Assembly: GCA_015490695.1 (NCBI GenBank)
Contig: WFXK01000230.1
Span: 1-7,097, forward strand
DNA: 7,097 nt
Reading direction: 5' to 3'
From: Bacteroidota bacterium
Lineage (GTDB): Bacteria > Bacteroidota > Bacteroidia > SpSt-205 > S141-50
The notes below the pieces were generated by a model. The model was not told the origin of the DNA. It ran no database searches and was given only the letters and a program-made list of their open reading frames with translations. Positions 5,366 to 7,097 of the stretch are shown here, one piece after another. The stretch's first letter is position 1. Each line of letters begins with the position of its first letter. The translations under genes and the position numbers were made by a program.

Positions 5366-5622
5366 AAAAATGGCTGTTTTTATTCCTTGTTAGTTGTCAA
5401 CCGAACCCTAATAACCCCCTTTATACCTTAACCCAAACATTGGACTCCTTAGAAAAACACTGGGCATTGCACCATACCATTGATACCCTTACAATAAATA
5501 ACCTCATTCAACAAATCTATCAAAACTACCATCACGACACCCTCTATGCCCTCCATCTACTACAACGCTGTAAAATGCTAAAAAAACAAATACAAATAAA
5601 CACTTTAAAGGATGACTTTTGA
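5362..5622 (+). CDS. small putative lipoprotein of unknown function
   Basis: An 86-residue protein that I do not recognise. The start MKKWLFLFLVSC is a short signal peptide with a lipobox-like LVSC, so C12 would be lipidated and the mature part is about 75 residues. After a Pro/Asn-rich stretch (QPNPNNPL) the rest is polar, rich in Thr, Leu, His and Gln, and probably helical (for example TLTINNLIQQIYQNYHHDTL), ending with a lysine cluster and acidic end. The DNA is rich in A and C and poor in G compared with its neighbours. It overlaps hslV by 4 bp (ATGA), and its TGA overlaps the proposed TTG start of the methyltransferase gene, so it is co-transcribed with both. The tight junctions on both sides support a real gene. 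Confidence 0.72.
   Translation: MKKWLFLFLVSCQPNPNNPLYTLTQTLDSLEKHWALHHTIDTLTINNLIQQIYQNYHHDTLYALHLLQRCKMLKKQIQINTLKDDF
5607..5622 (+). promoter_or_regulatory. Shine-Dalgarno-like site and TTGA stop-start overlap
   Basis: AAAGGA (5607-5612) sits 6 bases before TTG 5619, and TTGA (5619-5622) joins the methyltransferase start to the lipoprotein stop. It is one of very few ribosome-binding-like sequences in the window and is the main argument for the TTG start. An ATG at 5612-5614 is in another frame and opens only about 21 codons. Confidence 0.45.
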
Positions 5623-6374
5623 AACCGACGCTAATGTTATTGTCTATGAAAAAACTTGGAGCTTTTCAAATAGATGAGATTTATTGTGGCGATGCATTGC
5701 AATTGATGAAAGCAATCCCCTCAAAAACCATTGATTTAATCATCACAGACCCTCCTTTTGCAATCCAATTCAAAGCAAAAAGAAATAACTATAATCGTAG
5801 CTATGGGAACGTGTTAAAAGGTTATAAAGAAATTCCAAAAGAACAATATTACGCCTTTTCTTTACAATGGATGAAAGAAGCATTCCGAATTTTAAAAACT
5901 ACAGGAAGCATGTATGTGTTTTCTGGTTGGACCAACCTAAAAGATATTCTGAATGCGCTGGATGATGTAGGGTTCATAACTATTAATCACATTATTTGGA
6001 AATATCAATTTGGAGTGTTCACAAAAAGAAAGTATGTTACTAGCCATTACCACATCCTTTTTGTTGTAAAGGATAAGAAAAAATATAAATTTAATAAAGT
6101 TGAGCATTACCCTGAGGATGTCTGGATAATTAATCGGGAATATTGGACAGGCAAGCTAAAAACACCGACGAAATTACCTTTGGCGTTAGTGAAAAAGATT
6201 CTTTTATTCAGTAGCGACGAAGGGGATTTAGTTTTTGATCCTTTTTTAGGTTCAGGTACTGTAGCAGTTGCAGCGAAGATGTTAAAGCGACATTTTTTAG
6301 GTTTTGAAATCGTTCCCGAATATTGTAAATTTGCCAAAGAAAGAGTACATCAAACAAAAGCAGATTCCTTATAA
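5619..6374 (+). CDS. site-specific DNA methyltransferase, beta class (N6-adenine or N4-cytosine)
   Basis: An S-adenosylmethionine-dependent DNA methyltransferase of 251 residues from TTG 5619, or 242 from ATG 5646. Motif IV, the catalytic DPPF (44-47 in TIDLIITDPPF), comes before motif I, VFDPFLGSGT (205-214), with FLGFE (226-230) following. This IV-before-I order defines the beta class. The middle (about 125-180) is the likely target-recognition region, and TPTKLPLALVKKI corresponds to the motif X segment. DPPF suggests an amino-group target, adenine N6 more likely than cytosine N4; the recognition site cannot be read. TTG is favoured because AAAGGA at 5607-5612 lies 6 bases upstream and TTGA overlaps the previous stop by 4 bp, like the two junctions before it. 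ATG 5634 or 5646 are alternatives. No restriction endonuclease is adjacent, so it looks solitary. Confidence 0.88.
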   Translation: MKPTLMLLSMKKLGAFQIDEIYCGDALQLMKAIPSKTIDLIITDPPFAIQFKAKRNNYNRSYGNVLKGYKEIPKEQYYAFSLQWMKEAFRILKTTGSMYVFSGWTNLKDILNALDDVGFITINHIIWKYQFGVFTKRKYVTSHYHILFVVKDKKKYKFNKVEHYPEDVWIINREYWTGKLKTPTKLPLALVKKILLFSSDEGDLVFDPFLGSGTVAVAAKMLKRHFLGFEIVPEYCKFAKERVHQTKADSL

Positions 6375-6502
6375 CACTTTAAGAAAACTTTCTGAACTAT
6401 TGGAAAAGATTAGAGCATCGGAAGTTCAAAGTATCTTGTTTTTTTAAAAATTTTTCAAATAAAAGTTTGAAAAAATAAGTCTTACCAATTCAACACATAA
6501 AG
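6375..6502. other. AT-rich gap after the methyltransferase operon
   Basis: There is no gene here. A T-run at 6439-6445 is preceded by a weak pairing (AAGAT 6406-6410 with ATCTT 6433-6437), at best a poor terminator. TTTTTCAAA (6451-6459) and TTTGAAAAA (6466-6474) form a perfect 9-bp AT-rich inverted repeat with a 6-base loop. The A/T tracts just upstream of the next promoter could act as an activating UP-like or bent region; that is inference. Confidence 0.4.
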
Positions 6503-6535
6503 TTTGGAATTTATAGAAAGAAGTTTATACCTTTG
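6503..6535 (+). promoter_or_regulatory. promoter of the 104-residue protein gene (-33/-7)
   Basis: TTTG at 6503-6506, a 21-bp spacer and TACCTTTG at 6528-6535 match the Bacteroidota promoter. Unlike the others in the window, it leaves 22 bases before ATG 6558. That stretch includes AAGGGG (6550-6555), a possible ribosome-binding site 2 bases before the start, so this mRNA should have a short leader. Confidence 0.72.
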
Positions 6536-6557
6536 TTCGGATAAATCCTAAGGGGCT

Positions 6558-6872
6558 ATGTTACCAAGATTGCTTAAGCGCATGCGAACATGGTTTGGGA
6601 CCAATAGAGAAGAAGAAACGAGTGAAAAGATTATGAGAGGAGCGGTAGAATCACCTCAAGCAAACCATACGGTTAAAGCTATAAGAGAATATATTTTATT
6701 GAACTTTCCACCTTTAACATGGGAACGCTTAGGACTCTTACTATATAAAGATTTTCAACGCCATCGTTTGAGTTTTCCTACATTAGAAGACCAAGTGGAA
6801 TTACCTGAGGATTTAGTTAAACGTATAGACCAAACACTTCGGGAATTGTATAATAAGGGTTTACGTTTATAA
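6558..6872 (+). CDS. protein of unknown function, 104 residues
   Basis: I do not recognise this protein. It has no signal peptide or membrane segment. The N-terminus is strongly basic (MLPRLLKRMRTWFG), followed by an acidic patch (REEETSEK) and a region that looks mostly helical: HTVKAIREYILLNFPPLTWERLGLLLYKDF, then LPEDLVKRIDQTLRELYNKG near the end. It is likely a small cytoplasmic protein. It has its own promoter and ends 28 bases before the ATG of the ExbB-like gene, with which it may be partly co-transcribed. Codon use resembles the neighbours, and the promoter plus a plausible start support a real gene. Confidence 0.7.
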   Translation: MLPRLLKRMRTWFGTNREEETSEKIMRGAVESPQANHTVKAIREYILLNFPPLTWERLGLLLYKDFQRHRLSFPTLEDQVELPEDLVKRIDQTLRELYNKGLRL

Positions 6873-6892
6873 AGAGGATTTTGCTATGTTTG
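6860..6892 (+). promoter_or_regulatory. probable promoter of the ExbB-like gene
   Basis: TATGTTTG at 6885-6892 fits TAnnTTTG and ends 8 bases before ATG 6901. A 21-bp spacer upstream gives TTTA at 6860-6863, a degenerate -33 box inside the end of the preceding gene. It is weaker than the other five, so co-transcription from 6528 is also possible. Confidence 0.5.
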
Positions 6893-6900
6893 CGTAGCCT

Positions 6901-7097
6901 ATGGTGCTACTGCAAGTAATTGTGGAAGATACCTTAACGCAGTCAAAGCCTGTAGTGGTTCGGCTTTGGGATTTAATTTGGTTAGGAGGTTGGGCAATGG
7001 TACCTTTGCTCATTTTGCTTTTTATAGGACTATACATCTTCATAGAACGCTATCGGTTAATTAAAAGCGTAGATAAAGACCCATCAGAGCTATTACA
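6901..7097 (+). CDS. MotA/TolQ/ExbB-type proton channel protein, 5' part
   Basis: The first 65 codons of a gene running off the right edge. ATG 6901 is the first possible start, as an in-frame TAG lies at 6895-6897. The protein begins MVLLQVIVEDTLTQSKPVVV, then LWDLIWLGGWAMVPLLILLF and IGLYIFIERYRLIKSVDKD. The pattern of a short N-terminus, GGW, one hydrophobic transmembrane helix (about 29-48) and the ERY motif at its end is typical of Bacteroidota MotA/TolQ/ExbB family proteins. These use the proton motive force in the inner membrane to energise TonB-dependent transport or envelope maintenance, with an ExbD/TolR partner that would be expected downstream. ExbB and TolQ cannot be told apart from this part. 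Confidence 0.85.
   Translation, partial: MVLLQVIVEDTLTQSKPVVVRLWDLIWLGGWAMVPLLILLFIGLYIFIERYRLIKSVDKDPSELL

Noticed and set aside
5619..6374. Restriction-modification system around the methyltransferase
   Set aside because: Neighbours are hslV, a small lipoprotein and an unknown protein with no nuclease motif; the nuclease-like fragment at the left edge is more than 5 kb away, apparently frameshifted and separated by housekeeping genes.

Overview
The window comes from an AT-rich bacterial chromosome, most likely of the phylum Bacteroidota. Three signs point there. Five genes are preceded by the Bacteroidota-type promoter, a -33 TTG/TTTG and a -7 TAnnTTTG separated by 20-21 bp, and a sixth has the -7 box with a degenerate -33. 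Shine-Dalgarno sequences are almost absent. The protein variants (NuoI, HslV, purine nucleoside phosphorylase, ExbB-like protein, and an uncharacterised secreted protein with LLGWNGHN and IVFDHL motifs) match the forms I know from that phylum. I cannot name a genus. All intact genes lie on the + strand.

Layout, left to right. Bases 1-381 hold the 3' end of a gene that runs in from the left. It looks like a PD-(D/E)XK nuclease-type fragment and appears frameshifted near base 134. A structured non-coding stretch with a promoter follows. Bases 382-2301 hold a two-gene operon: an exported protein of unknown function and a 3-hydroxyacyl-CoA (3-hydroxybutyryl-CoA) dehydrogenase. Bases 2302-2736 are non-coding and contain a cluster of dispersed palindromic repeats, two intact-looking copies facing each other and one degraded copy. 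Bases 2737-3216 encode NuoI, the two-cluster ferredoxin-like subunit of complex I, here without other nuo genes. Bases 3251-3934 encode a YceI-family lipoprotein, followed by a strong rho-independent terminator. Bases 4002-6374 form a four-gene operon in which each start overlaps the preceding stop by 4 bp: purine nucleoside phosphorylase, HslV protease, a small lipoprotein and a beta-class DNA methyltransferase. After an AT-rich gap come a 104-residue protein of unknown function (6558-6872) and the start of a MotA/TolQ/ExbB-type proton-channel gene (6901 to the right edge).

The metabolic genes are housekeeping: fatty-acid or butanoyl-CoA metabolism, respiration, purine salvage, ATP-dependent proteolysis and envelope energy transduction. 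I see no clear evidence of a new multi-gene system. The most informative points are the uniform promoters placed 5-8 bases before the start codon, which predict leaderless or near-leaderless mRNAs; the two start-codon corrections that follow; a solitary DNA methyltransferase translationally chained to hslV; a perfect 8-bp inverted repeat over the YceI promoter's -33 box; and the repeat cluster at 2404-2680.
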